Assembly: GCA_003833135.1 (NCBI GenBank)
Contig: QZLH01000173.1
Span: forward strand, 59,190 to 123,189
Origin: Oehlia diaphana
Lineage: Eukaryota; Glomeromycota; Glomeromycetes; Glomerales; Glomeraceae
DNA: 64,000 nucleotides
Reading direction: 5' to 3'
Shown here: positions 34,847-48,241 of the stretch, in pieces
Numbering within the stretch: the stretch's first letter is position 1
How the letters are laid out: each line of letters begins with the position of its first letter
Translations under genes and position numbers: made by a program
The notes under the pieces: model-generated
The model's input: the letters and a program-made list of their open reading frames with translations, nothing else
The model's database searches: none
What the model was told of the DNA's origin: nothing

Positions 34847-37011
34847 TCACCACGATTTAATTCTCATAGTGTTTTCTTCGCCCATAACATTTAAATGCAT
34901 TTTAAATACTTTGTCCAACATTTGAGGTTCATGAGCTGCACCTATTGACATACATTTCTTTTCAGACATATCAAAATATTCTTTAAGAATAGGTTTATAA
35001 TCTGGATGTGCACATTTTTCAATTATTAATTTTGCTCTTTCAATTGGTGCAAGTCCACGAACATCCGCTAATCCATGTTCAGTTACTAACACGTCAAGAT
35101 CATGCTCACTATAATATATTATTAATTAATATTCATATTTACTTTTTTTTTAAAAAAAAAGTATGTACTGATCATTATATTGATTTTGATTCTTACGTTT
35201 GATCTATGTGAGAACACATTGGTACCACACATGAAATGCCTATAGGATCAATCTTGGTGGGTCTTGTAGACGGTGTATGCATAATACTAAGTTTAGAATT
35301 TCTCAAAAAATCATTTGATCCACCAAGACCATTTAACATTCTTGTTCCGCACACGTGTGTAGAATTTGCATGTCCGTAAATATCAAACTGATAAATATAA
35401 TAAAGTAGAATATAAGAACGCGTAAAAATTAATGATGACCAAAAGAGTTTTTTTTTACCTCAATGGGAGTATTCATTGCAATAACACCCAATCTTCGAAT
35501 GATTTCAGGTGAATTAGAAACACTTTGACTTCTTAATACTAGACGATCCTTTAAATCATCCCACATTTCATAGAATCGTTTAAATCCGGAAGGTGAAAAT
35601 GCGACACTTGTAGCTGATGCAAAGCTTAATTTATGATGTTCCCAAAAATCTAAAAATGTATCTTGAATAACTTCTGTCCATACTTCAACATCTGTAAATG
35701 GTCCATCTGCAAGACCTCCGATAATCGCATTAGCAATATTTCCTACTCCTGATTGTAATGGAAGAAGATGAATTGGTAATCTTCCCATCGTTACTTCATG
35801 TTCTAAAAATTCGAGAATGTTATTTGCTATATGATGCGATACTTCATCCTGCAAGTCACTATCAGATGTCTTATCAAGTTTTTTAGATTCAATAACTGCA
35901 ACAACTTTATCATTATCGAGTGGAATATATGGCTATATTGAAATAAATAAATTAATGTGTATTTTTTTTTAATATCATATTAATTTAACTTACCGTTCCG
36001 ACACGATCGTCAACTCTTTGAATCAAATTTGGGAATTTATATGGAGCAAATTTACCTAAAGTGATATCATGTAGTCCTTCATAATTAGGTAAAACTGTAT
36101 TAACTTCCAAGATGACATGAGCTGCTGATTGAACGATTTCCGGTGTTGCTCCTACGGATGCTCCAGGAATAATATGTCCTTCTTCAGTGACAGCCGTCGC
36201 CTCAACAATAACAACATCAAGTTTCTCTATCTCATTCCCCTTCTTTTCCAAGGTATAATATCCGGAAACCAAATCCTAGATATATGGAAGATTAATTTAT
36301 TTAATATAAATTCACATAAATTAAGGATAAAATGTAATGAATGAACGATGCTTTTACTAATGGAAATTCCGAAAGATGTTTGTCGGCAAATAAAATACGA
36401 TTAGCATTGATTTCTCTTTGAACGGTTTTTCCAACTTGATATGGATATCTACGAGCTATCATTCCATTCTAAACATTTTAAAAGTAATAAAAATTAATAA
36501 CCCTAAAAATACGCACTTTTTTTACAAATGAAACTTTAAATTATTTACCTTTGCCCATCTTCATATTTATGTGGCGCAGCAAATCGGAAATGTTAACCAA
36601 ATTGATATTCAATTAATTAAACTTTAAAAGGAAGCATGTAAAAAATCGTACGATATTTTTTACCTATCTTCGGTTTCAGAGGCTGTACTAGCGCCAACAA
36701 AAAGATCAAACCGAAGTTTTCCCTGTAAATTATTTTTTTCAACATGTTCTGCTAATGCGATTGGTGTTACTTTTGGGTATCCCACTCCTGTAAATCCAGA
36801 CTATTAAAAAGATTATAAAGATTGTAAAATCTAATAGGTTTTTTTGAATTTTTTATTCTAATAATTATTAATTTACCCATCCCATTCGCATTCCATTTTT
36901 AAAGAACCCACTAGCGATAAGATCATCAACTGTCGTAAGTTTAGAAAATAAACTTGGTCTACGGACACGTGACTTAATTCCCTCTGTTATCAATTTAGAT
37001 ATAGCTGCCAT
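34847..37011 (-). CDS. ACH1: Acetyl-CoA hydrolase / CoA-transferase (ACH1)
   Basis: Exons 37011-36877, 36800-36664, 36558-36549, 36468-36358, 36275-35994, 35932-35459, 35387-35197 and 35108-34847 give about 533 residues (yeast Ach1 has 526). The family transfers CoA between succinyl-CoA or acetyl-CoA and acetate in mitochondria. Landmarks are [62 protein letters not shown], then [20 protein letters not shown] and [15 protein letters not shown]. The start begins [18 protein letters not shown], a basic N-terminus that could target mitochondria. Exon 3 has only 10 nt and supplies the codons for WAK of the conserved DRWAK; skipping it would break the frame. The gene lies tail-to-head behind the SET gene. 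Confidence 0.95.
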
Positions 37012-37933
37012 TGAGTAAAATATGGAATGCAAGGAATTTAAATCGAGGCTGCCTTTTTATATTTTCAAGTTTTCATTCATAGTCGCACTAAAAGGAAAGT
37101 TGGTAACATCATGTCAATTAATTATGTCCAATCAAGAAAGCCACGTTAATCTTTCGATCTTTTGATTACAAAATCATTCGATTTTTTGAAGTGCAGCAAT
37201 AAATTAATATCATGTGATAGTAAATTTTAACTTTTTCTCATTTTTTTTTTATATTTCTTACTTTCATGATATCACATCTATAAATCTATAATAGTAAATT
37301 AGAAAATAAAATATCTTTCTAATAAAATACCTATATATATAGACAAATGTTCTGACAAATTACATATAATTAGTTGTTATTAATAGTAGTAATACCTACT
37401 TTTAAAAATTTTTTTTTGCCAAAAATTTCAGTTTCATTTCAGTTTCATTACCAACTAGTTTAGTTTTATTATTAATTAAACTATATAATAATAATTTTTA
37501 AAAAATATATAAAATTATATTATTTATTCTATGGTATCTTGTTAAAATTTGAGAATTTTTTTCTTAATATTCTTATAAGTAATGTTTATTTAGAAAGATA
37601 CTAAATAAAAAGTCTATTAATATTCAAAATAAGCATATTAAGATTTTATGGTATAGATACTGTAATATATACAAATATATAAAACAAATATAAAACTATA
37701 CTAATATAACTACTCATTATTCAATAAAGGACTTCATATATATATTATTAGGCAGATTTTCTATTTTGGTAATCCAGCAAGATCAACTGTATACAGTAAA
37801 CTGAATACAAAAAGATAAAGGATTTAAATAATTAGCAAAAACTCTAATATTCAAATTCCTATTTAATTTAGTTATCCTATTAATTGGTTGGTAATCTTAA
37901 TAGCATTCAAATTTCAGGCTTTTAGCAAGAATA

Positions 37934-38130
37934 CAGTCAGACCTCCATAATTGCACTCTCCATAATTGCACCCACTATGTATACCTCTTTAAATGCACCC
38001 TCTGGTTCAGTCCCAAGCTTATATGATCTCTAATTATTTTACCTCTATAAATGCACACCCTCTTTAAATGCACTATTTTGAAAATTATGCATATGGTCCC
38101 AAGGGGTGTGCAATTATGGAGGTCTGACTG
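37934..38130. mobile_element. MITE with perfect 23-bp inverted ends and TA duplication
   Basis: A 197-bp element. The first 23 bases (beginning cagtcagacctccataattg) are the exact reverse complement of the last 23. It is flanked by TA at 37932-37933 and 38131-38132. The interior has short repeats of ctctttaaatgcaccctc type. TA duplication and CAGT-starting ends are typical of Tc1/mariner-pogo derived MITEs. No transposase frame. Confidence 0.88.
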
Positions 38131-39804
38131 TAGTTAGTTTGTCACTACCATCTAAGTCTTTTTATTTCTTAAAAGTTTGCTTTTTACTTTTCAAAGTCTT
38201 TCCTTCTGCTTCTGTCTATTAATGTTCTTTTGTAAAATATTCAAATCTATGCTTCTGTTACTTTAGTTCTGCTTCTGATTAGAATTTTTCTTTAGTGGTC
38301 TATTTTAAGGCTAATTCAAAATGTGCAAAAAATATTGAGTTCAAATATCTTTAAATTTTTCAAAGTTGAAATCAGTATTTAAAATTTTATCTAAGCTTAT
38401 CTAGGAATCATAATATATAATTAATATTTTACATTTATAGTCTTGAATAATTTTGAATGCTGAAGCACTATCAAGTTGTAATAGCATAAATTAGAAAGAA
38501 TTTTTAGTGTTATATAAAATACTCTTAGTAATAAATTTGAATACGTCTATTATAATAGTCTGAAATCTCTCATATTTTTATATTGCAAGATACTGAAAAT
38601 TATTATACAGATATGCCTTCAAATTAAATTGTCTAAATTTCATTATTTTAATTTAATAAAATCTACTTGTTGAAATTGGTTAATATAGTCACTATCATAT
38701 ACTACTTTTGCATTTAATTTTTATTGCAATAACTTAATTTTAAATCTGCAGATTCATTAGAATATCAAGTTGTATTATAGAAAAGAAATATCATAAATAA
38801 CAATTCTATGAATATTAACTTTATCCTATGATATATAGTTGTCACAATTGTTAAAATAGTCTTTATCAATATAAATTTAGATTTCTTAGTTTTTTACTAT
38901 TGTAGTATAATAGATGACGTACTATTCTTCTTATAAATGTAACCAAATGCTTAAAGACTTGTTTTCACAAAAGAAACATTTACAGTTAAATCAAGAGGAC
39001 ATACAGGGATATATAGCAATTGATTTTATGGAATAGCAGGGATTTTTTTATTTATATAATAAGTTTTAATCAAGAATTATGTATTCTTTATATACATCTA
39101 ATGTTAAGAAATTTCTTTCCAAAAGAAAGATATAGAAAATTCAAATCTATTGTTAAGTTAAAAAAAATTACATTAACAATTACTACTTTATTTTTAAAAA
39201 TATTTATTAATGAATTTTATAGAATCATTTGACAACTATGTTGTAACCTGATAACAGAATAGAAATATACAAAAGGAATCAAAAAGCAAAACCTAAGAAA
39301 GAAAATATTAGCAAATCAATATATTGCATATAAACAGATTTCAACTTGGCAAATAAAAGGTGATATATATGATTTAAAGGGAAGGAAAATTTTTAAATAC
39401 AATGAATAGTGATCAATTGCTTTTGACAAAATAAGACAATGTATAAATCAATTTATTAGAAAAGAAAATAGGGTAATTTGAAAAATACATAATAATATTA
39501 AGATGTATAAATTCAGATATAATTTTTCTTCTTTTTGTTTAAAGGATAATGAAAGTATATACTAAGTCATATAATAATAATAATTTTATATAATCTAATA
39601 GCTACTATAGAAGGATATAAATAAATTTCATATTGGTGATAGTAAGGCATAAAAATAATCTATAGGATGGAGAACTGGTTTGGAGTTTTAATAGATTAGT
39701 TATATATTAGAAATTTCTGTACTATTATATAACTAATAAACTTATAAATTGTATTACCTTACTAAAGTTAATAATCTAAATATAATTAAATAAGCTAATT
39801 AAAT

Positions 39805-39966
39805 AAGAATGCTGTCAGATATTACCTAATATTTTAGGAGGAGGGGTAACTAAAGATTTTAGGTTATATATAATATTATATAAGAAATTATATATACAGT
39901 ATAATATATCTAAAGAGGGTAAGTTCTTATATTAAAGTGATATTAGGTAATATCTGACAGTGCCTT
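39805..39966. mobile_element. MITE with ~21-bp inverted ends
   Basis: Inverted ends ctgtcagatattacctaata (from 39812) and its complement ending 39960, extending imperfectly to TAAG/CTTA at both sides. About 150-162 bp, non-coding. Comparison with the related repeat near 44.9 kb shows the sequence without this insert. Confidence 0.8.
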
Positions 39967-40143
39967 AACTTAAGTATGATAATTTTTTTATACCTTCTTA
40001 TTTTTCCTACTATATTCATTACTTTTAAAATCACTTTTCTTTACCTTTTTCTTATTTATTATTTGTAATTATATAATTAAATAATTTGAATATTATGGTT
40101 ATAATCAAATAACCTAAATGCACATATTTTTATTATATGCTGT
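39966..40143 (+). repeat. Dispersed repeat, copy A (inverted copy at 44722)
   Basis: Begins cttaagtatgataa. About 175 bp are closely similar to the reverse complement of 44722-44897; shared blocks include ttataccttcttatttttcc and atcacttttctttacc. Non-coding. Confidence 0.75.
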
Positions 40144-40304
40144 ACATTAATAAATATTTTCTAATATAATTTGAACTGATAGATTTCTTTGGTTAACTGG
40201 TTATTGAGTTCTATATTGAAAGTGCAGGCTATCTGTATTTGTTTGGATTCTAAGTTTTATATTAAAATTTTTGCAATTTTATATCTCTTTGGATTGATTA
40301 TCTG

Positions 40305-40528
40305 TTAGAGTTCTTCAAAATCAAATCAAATCAAATATAAGATTAATTTAAATTTGTTGAATCAAATTATATTCAAATCAAATATTAAATGTTTGTTAAA
40401 TTAACTAATTAAATTAAAGAATTTTCAAATTAAATTTAAATTAAATTAAATTAAGCTGATTTGAATTTATCAAATTCAAATCAAATTCAAATCAAATGTT
40501 AATGTCAAATCAAATTGCAGAACTCTAA
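40305..40528. mobile_element. Inverted-repeat element filled with tcaaa repeats
   Basis: Ends TTAGAGTTCTTCAAAAT (left) and the complement of TTAGAGTTCTGCAATTT (right). The interior is made of repeated caaat/tcaaa units with internal palindromes. About 224 bp. MITE-like, but no target duplication was settled. Confidence 0.5.
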
Positions 40529-43470
40529 ATTCTGTTAAGGTGATGAAAATATTTTTTTTCTTTAATTAATCAAAATGCCAAATTATAGTAAAAAAAGTCA
40601 TGTCAGGTGGTGTAATAGATCTGTAGTAATTTATCTCAGTGTAAACTGAAAAAAATATTATGAAATGACCAGCATTATGCAATTTGACTGAAATTAAGTA
40701 TGGCATATATATATAACAAATAGTATGTGACAAATAGGATTTTATTACTAAAAAAATTTCTAAGTTCTTCAAATATTTATGAAAATGGAAATAAGAAAAG
40801 GTGTATTGCTAGTGATGAAAAATATTATGTAATTTTTTATAACATTTATTTCAGATTATGCTAAAAAAATTATCTATAGTTAGTGATTTGATCTTATATC
40901 TGAAAAACCATCTGAATTCAATCCAGATAACTGAAGTTAAATTTGGATGTAAATCTGCATCCAAAAATTTATGAATTATCTGAATTTCTATAGATCTATT
41001 CTTAATTTAGGATCTATCCAGATTCATCTTATAGAATTTTTGTAATATTCTCATTAATCATTATCTATCTTTATTTAAAATATAAAAAAATTATATTATC
41101 TGGATCAGCATCCTAGGATTATCATCTAGATTTATTAACAGATTCACCTGTCTAAAAATATCAGATATGAATATTTGACTTCAATTCAGATTAAAGGATT
41201 AATCCAGATTTATTGAATTTAGAATCAAAATACTATTTATAATCCAGTTTCAGTTAATTTCAGTCAATACTATACTGTAATTTTGGTCTGATCTTTATAG
41301 CATAATAGTTTCACTTTCAGTGATTAGATTCATGTAATTTTGAACTTATTTGAAAGCCCTTAACCTAATTTTAGTAGCCTATATAGGATTCTGGACATCA
41401 CATATATAACCAATAACTGATTTATATGAATTTAAGCACTTTTTGCTTTTACTAAAATAAACCTAATTTGCTAAAAATCAAATTATCACATTTTAAATTT
41501 ATACTAATTTGCTAAAATTCAAAATATGAGTTATAGTAAAATTCTAAAATAATAGGTTTAAATTTGCTTAATAAAATCTAATTTCAGTTTATTCAAATTA
41601 TTTGTAGATTGGTAAATTTAATTATTAATTTACCAAAATTAATAATATTTTTTTTTTATTATTAATAAAAAAATAAAAAATTTATCAAATTAAACTGTCA
41701 ATTTTTATAATTTATAATTAAAAATATTAGATTATAGATAAATTAATAATTAATAAAAATAATAAATTAAATATAAATAATTATTAAAAAATAAAATATT
41801 GCGAAAGCTAATCAGACAGTTTTTGATCTGCATTATGCTTAATTTTGGCTGGAATTATACTTAATTTAGGACAAAATATAACCTAAACCCTGAAACTGAT
41901 ATTTTTAAAAATATTATTTATAAAAGTTAAAAAAAGGATAAGTTAAACTTAAAAAAAAATACCAATTTGCTCAAATATAAAACATGACTTTGTAAAATCA
42001 ACATAATTTGCTAAAACTCATAATTATGACTATTAATTAATTTTCAATTAATTTGTTCTATCTAAAATTATGAGTTTAATCTAATTTTGATTGAATTTGC
42101 TAAAATTCAAATGTAAGTTATTTATGGGATGTCTGGTTATATATATGCTGAATTTGAAATCAATTGGATTTCTAGATTGTATTTCAAATTTTAGGTTAAA
42201 ATTACATTACAATTTAAATCTTTATTAATCAAAATTCACTGCAGAATTTATAATATTATATTGCAAAATTATTGCACCTCAGTCATATATGAGTTCCTCA
42301 GTATCTTTTTAGTACTTTCTTTATTATTTTTTCATATTTTTGAAACTGATTATTTAAATTATATTAAATAGTAATACTTTTTTGCTTACATATTATCGCT
42401 AATAATTAAGTTCAATAGAACCCTGAACATTACTAAAACAATGCAGATTCTGTGTAACTAAAATTTCAAAATGCAATATCTCAGTCAATATTACACCTAA
42501 AAAGATGAAATATACTGTATATCAAAATGTTCGTCTTATTGAGACGAATCTAACAGGCCAAAGATCATTAAAACCCAATCATTAGATCCTGAAATAGCAA
42601 AATTTGAGTTTAAAATCTACATATAATTTTATACATTTGAAACAGAAATTAATTATAAGGTTTATACAAATTCAGATCTGAGTTTTTTTAGTAATGTTCG
42701 GGATCCTAGTTTAATTACCTTTGAATTTTTAATCTGATAATTAATATTAGAGATATGATATGTATTATTATGGTTAGCCTATTTAATTACTAGTAAGTGT
42801 GTCATCTTACAATTTATTGCCTATTTATTTTTGATATAAGTATGCTGATTTCATATTTTATTGTTCAAAATGCATTTATATTTCTGATATATTTTTAGGT
42901 ATATTAGAATGTGAAATAAGATAGATTTTTTCATAAAATAATATAGAGATATATTTCTATGAAATTATTAGAAAAATTCTTAGGAACATTTATAAGGACA
43001 ATCTCAATATCATTTTGGACTTACATTAATTTGAAAAGTAAAAATATTTCTAGATCATTATTCCCAAAGTTATTGATATACCTGAGTTCATTATAGACTA
43101 CCTTGACTATAAAGAGAGTGTTAGAATTATGTAAAACTATTAAAACTATAAATAAAAAATACAAATATATTTGCAATATAAAATTTAATAATTTTTATTA
43201 AACAATACTAATTAGACATTACTACAGATATTTGTATTATTACTTTTATTTTAATATTCTATAAAGCTTTCAGTTAATCAACAAAAAGTTAATCTTCTAA
43301 AAGATATTCTTTTTTTTCTCTATAATTGATCTTTGCAAATAATTTTCCTTTTTTTATTTTATTTGTGCTTTATAATACTTATATAATTTTCAGAAACTTT
43401 ATTAAATTTAAAGTTCTTTTTACTTTAAATATAAAGAGTTACAATTTCCAGATACTTTAATAAATGTTAT

Positions 43471-43941
43471 TTACAGGCAGTTACAATATATAAAAAGAAG
43501 CTTTTTGATTATGTTTTCAGATGCACACATTAGTTTTGAAAAGTTACGAGAAAAATCTTCTGGAAGTATACTATCATTTGTTAAAAGAGATTTTATCATT
43601 GCTTGAGAGTTACAGATTATTGAATTGATAGCACGTGCCATCATGTGCTATTCGTCTAAAAATAAAAGTAATATTAATTAACAATTCTAAAAATAAGTAG
43701 TTAAACAGAATATTAATATTTTTTTTTATATTGGAAATCAAAAATAATATACATACAAACAGTGAAGAGTTGTGAAAACTTTAAGAGATTTCCTCATTTT
43801 TTTAGAAATTTTATCAACCCTTTTAGTTATTCTTTCCAAACCTTTTATTATAAAAATAATAGATACATTTTGTAAATTAGGGACTTTTGTAGTTAATGTC
43901 TTAAGTGAATCAGATATAACTTGAAAATTGGAGTGAGACAT
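43471..43941 (-). CDS. Hypothetical small two-exon protein (doubtful)
   Basis: A frame starts ATG at 43941 (MSHSNFQVISDSLKTLTTKV) with a basic stretch TKRVDKISKKMRKSLK. With a donor after TTGTAT and an acceptor near 43650 it could join in phase to HMMARAINSIICNSQAMIKS... and stop at 43471-43473, about 125 residues. No family recognised, and the splice choice is not unique. It is the only coding-like stretch in an 11-kb desert. Confidence 0.3.
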
Positions 43942-44047
43942 TTTAATTTCTACTTGGTAAAATATTAAAACTGAATAGCATCATTTTATATCTTTTGATT
44001 AATTATCAACTAGCACATATTTTTCCATTTGTCACATTTATTACAGA

Positions 44048-44183
44048 ATTGGCAAATGACTTCAAATGACTTGAAATAATCTAATTATATAATCAGTAAC
44101 TTTACTATAAAAATTATCATATAATTATAACTAAATGATCTAGATTATTTCAAAAAAGTTAAATGACTTTAAAATTTGCCAAT
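44048..44183. mobile_element. Short inverted-repeat element
   Basis: The left arm starts attggcaaatgacttcaaat and the right arm ends with its imperfect complement (aaatttgccaat). The arms are about 35-40 bp with a short AT-rich centre. MITE-like. Confidence 0.55.
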
Positions 44184-44441
44184 ATTATATCATAATAACA
44201 TATGTAATATATAATTTTTAATATCATATGTAATGTATTAAATCAGCCTATAGTTCTGTAATGTATTTTTTTTACTCTGATCAAAATGTCATATTATTTC
44301 TTGTTAAAAAGAAACTGATGTACTGTATCATAGTTTGAAAAAAATGTTGATAGAAAATTATTGAAATCTGAATGAGACACTTTAAAATTAGAGAATGAAT
44401 GAATTTTTTTTGATGCATTTACAAGAAGAATGTAGCAACAC

Positions 44442-44555
44442 AGGTCAAAATGCGAAAAATCAGGCATCAATCAGTCACCAATCAATCACCAATCAGCTAC
44501 CTGATTGGTGCCCGATTGGTGACTAATTGATGCCTAATTTTTTATTTTTCAACCT
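44442..44555. mobile_element. Fold-back palindrome / foldback MITE
   Basis: Nearly the whole 114 bp is one inverted repeat: left arm aggcatcaatcagtcaccaa, right arm its near complement ending attgatgcct, with a loop near 44500. The arms contain subrepeats of caccaatca. It would fold to a long hairpin in DNA or RNA. Confidence 0.7.
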
Positions 44556-44721
44556 ATGCAATTTAGTGACCATTTTTTTTATACAGATTTCTGAGAACTT
44601 AATTAATATCAGGGAAGGTGTTAATAAAAAATTTTTGACAAAATTTTTACTGAAAGTGTAATGCAATTTTATTTTTGATACTGCTTGTATTATTAACAAA
44701 CAATTTTATTTTATTTTTATC

Positions 44722-44897
44722 AGTATATAATAAAAATAGGTGTATTTAAGTTATTTAGTTATAACTATATTCAGATTATTTAATTATATGATTACAAATA
44801 ATAGATAGGAAAAAGATAAAGAAAAGTGATTTCAAAAGTAATGTATATAGTAGAAAAAATAAGAAGGTATAAAAAAATTGGCATACTTAAGTTATTT
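44722..44897 (-). repeat. Dispersed repeat, copy B (inverted copy of 39966-40143)
   Basis: The reverse complement of this stretch matches copy A over about 175 bp with scattered differences. At the edge where copy A carries a MITE, this copy reads straight through (attaaataacttaag on its complement). Confidence 0.75.
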
Positions 44898-46589
44898 AAT
44901 TAGATTATTTAATTACATTAATTTTAGATTATTTAGTAATATTTAGTTTATTTGGATATATTTAGTTATTTAATTATATTTAAATTATTTAGTAATATCT
45001 AAATTATTTTACTACTAAATAATCTAATCTAAGCTGATTATAGCTAAAGTCATAATCAGCTAAAATAAATTTTAATAAAATAATTATAAATTACATAATA
45101 CAGTAAAAATTACTTCTGATGAATTTCATTTTTAGTAAGTATTAGAATAATTCTTTTATTAAATACTAAATATTTATTGTAATATTAAAATTTTTAGTAA
45201 GTTTTTTAAATATTAAATGTATTTTTTTAGTTATTTTATTAAATATTTATTATTAAGTTAAATAAAATTTAGAATGTAATATTATAGTAATTAAATCTTA
45301 TTTATTATATTTTTCTATTATATTATTTGTAATATTTAATTTTTAATAATATTTTTTAATAATTTTTTTGAAATTAAAATTCAATAATTACATATTTAAT
45401 AGAATAAAATCTATAATCTATGATATTTAAAATAAAAAAATAGAATTGATTATATTTAGTGTAGTCATTAAGATAGCATTCCCTCATTAAACCTGATTAT
45501 AATAAGATCACAGATTTGATTTTAGTAATTATAAAAATTAAAAGAATTTTATTGCAAATACTATTACCAATAGTGTGAAGGTATAAGAATTAATATAGAT
45601 TGAACTGCATCATGATGAATTAATATATACAGTTAAACTGTATATTTTAACAAAGAGTTATGATGTCCTTCTAATATTTCTTAAAAGATCATTAGAAATT
45701 TTAAAGTTCTATTTTTAAAATCACTATTTATATACTTTAAAGAAATGGTTTATTTTAATAATTACTTTACAATACTACTGAAGGTATAATATACTTTACC
45801 AAAAAATATATTATTCTAGATAGTCTATTTAGATAATAAAATCAAAGATGCAATATCTTTATAATTGCAAGCCCTTTAAAATAGGTCTTAAATCAATTAT
45901 AAATATTCTTAAAATACCAGTTATATTAGATAAGAATTAGATTTAACAGGACTCCACCTACTATTAAAATAGATTACCTGTGATCTAAAGTAAGGTTTAT
46001 ATATAAAACTCTTTAAAGATTCTACTATAAAAGAAAATTATATATATATATATTATTATAATTTTTTTCCTTTTTAGTTAATTAACCAATAGAATTTAAG
46101 CAAATTCTAAAATAAGGTTTTATATGAAAGTGAAATTTCTACCAATGATATATCTTAGTAGTAGGCAAGATTCTAGTTTAACTTCTAGCTAAAATGAATA
46201 TTAGATAGTAATTTTAGTAGTTGATAATCACTTTAATATGAGCTTGTACTTTCTTAATGCTTTCTATGATTACTTTAAGATGAATTTATACTTCTTTAAT
46301 ACCTTTTATAATCATTTTAAGATGAGTTTGTATTTTCTTAATGCCTTCTATTCAGGTAATCACTTCTATACTACTTGATTTAACTTTTTTTTCTTTTTAT
46401 TATTCATTTAAGTATTATTAGTGCTTGGTAATTACAGGCTGTAGTGATCTTTGAGTAAAATCTTATATCTAACATGATGGTATAAAAGGATTTCTAGATG
46501 ATAGTCCATTGTAATTAATAAAAATTTTTATGTTTAAATAGTTAAAATGAGTTAATATAAATACTAAATTATTTTTTACTAAAATATAT

Positions 46590-46977
46590 TTTACAAAAAC
46601 TTCAAGTTTTCAAACAATTTTATTTTAATATTATTTTGATATTGATTTAATATCAATACAATATCAAAATAAAATATTATCATTTCAATATCAAAATAAT
46701 ATCAAAATAATATCAAAATAATAATAAAAATAATATCAAAATAATATATTTAAGTTTAACTTAAAGATGTCATTTGATATCATTTTGATATTAATTTAAT
46801 ATTGATTTAATATTGATATAATATCAAAATGATAATATTTTATTCAATATCATATTGATATTAAATTATTATTAAATTAATATTAAAATGATATCGAAAT
46901 AATGTTAAACCAATACCATTAAGATAAACTTAATGATATCAATTCTATATTGATTAAAAATGTTAAGTTTCTGTAAA
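46590..46977. repeat. Palindrome-rich atatcaaaata repeat with matching ends
   Basis: Dozens of atatcaaaata/tattttgatat units in both orientations fold back on each other. The flanks tttacaaaaactt (left) and aagtttctgtaaa (right) are inverted matches, so the whole may be one AT-rich MITE of about 388 bp. Confidence 0.5.
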
Positions 46978-48241
46978 GTAGATAAAAAATAAGTAAAGAA
47001 TTCTGTCAGATCTGAGTTTAATGTATATAAAGAAGATGGAATGATAAATGGTTTATAAATCAGGCTTATTGGTTATGAAATGTTTAGATTTTATTTAGTT
47101 AGCTGTGAACATTTTTCATTTGCTAATAACTCTAAGGTCATATAAGTAATCGTCTTAACCTTGAAAAAAATACTAAATGATATTTTTGTAAAATTTTAAT
47201 TACATTAATTTGGCAATTAATAATTAGAATTTAACAATTAAATTTATCTTATTAAAATATATATATTTAATTATATCTTTAGAATTAAAAATGGTAGTAA
47301 ATTACTGTATTATGTGTAACTGAAAAAAAATAATTTTTTATTATTATATTATGATTACAAATTTAATAAAAAAGTAATAAAAAAAAAGTAATACTGTATT
47401 ACAGTCAAATCTTTAATCTAGTTTTAAAGTATGATAATTTTATCAAAGAAGTATCTACTTTGCTTGGTTTGATTTACAATATATATTTCAATAATTTACT
47501 GTTTTAAATAATTTCTAATTTAATAATTTTAAAAATATCAATAAAATGAATCTATTATTAAATCTTAAATTATTACTAATTACTAAGAAATGCAATTTAT
47601 TAACTATTTTAATTTTGAAAAATTTCAATTTTGTTTATATTATTTTCTTTTATATTGATTTTAAAAAAAATGAAATGAAATATGATTCTTTTTATATCTT
47701 TAAAATTGATAGATAGTAAGTTATTTGTATTTTACAGTTTTTAAATATTTGCAAATAATTTTCTTATCTTTTATTCTAGAAATATAAAAATACTGCCATT
47801 AAATTCTAGTCACTGGTTGTCAAGATAATGTAATTAAACAGATATTTTATAGAGCTGTCTAGGATACTTTTGAAAAGTAGGCATACATTTACTTTTTCAT
47901 TACTTTTAATAAGATACCAATAATTTTTTTGCTTTAGTTATTATATAAACCTATAATAACTAATAACTTTTAGTTCTTTTAAATATTAACAGTTTATTAT
48001 AAAATAGTTATTAAATTTAATATTAAAATATAATTTTGTTACAATAAGTTTTTTTTTTCATACATAACAAAACAAAAATAAAATATATACGTATATTAGA
48101 ATTTAAATAATAAAAGAATAACAAAATAAAGAACTTTTTTATACCCATCTAAGGTTTTTAAAATAGTCTTTTTTATACAAGTTTGCCTTCTGTGTTAATA
48201 TACTTAATACGAAGGCTTATATATATGGTATATATTGAAGA

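Larger units (their letters stand above)
37012..43470. other. AT-rich desert, part 1, with MITE-like elements
   Basis: Six and a half kilobases with no convincing gene; several 60-70 codon frames here look random. Elements with inverted ends are listed separately at 37934, 39805 and 40305. Nothing else was identified between 40530 and 43470. Confidence 0.6.
43942..48241. other. AT-rich desert, part 2
   Basis: Repeats only: inverted-repeat elements at 44048, 44442 and 46590, the second copy of a dispersed repeat at 44722, and at about 45940-46200 a stretch related to the repeats at 62.6-63.3 kb. No gene seen. Confidence 0.55.

Noticed and set aside
39020..39232. 70-codon plus-strand frame in the desert
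   Set aside because: Composition-driven, no motif, no splice or start context.
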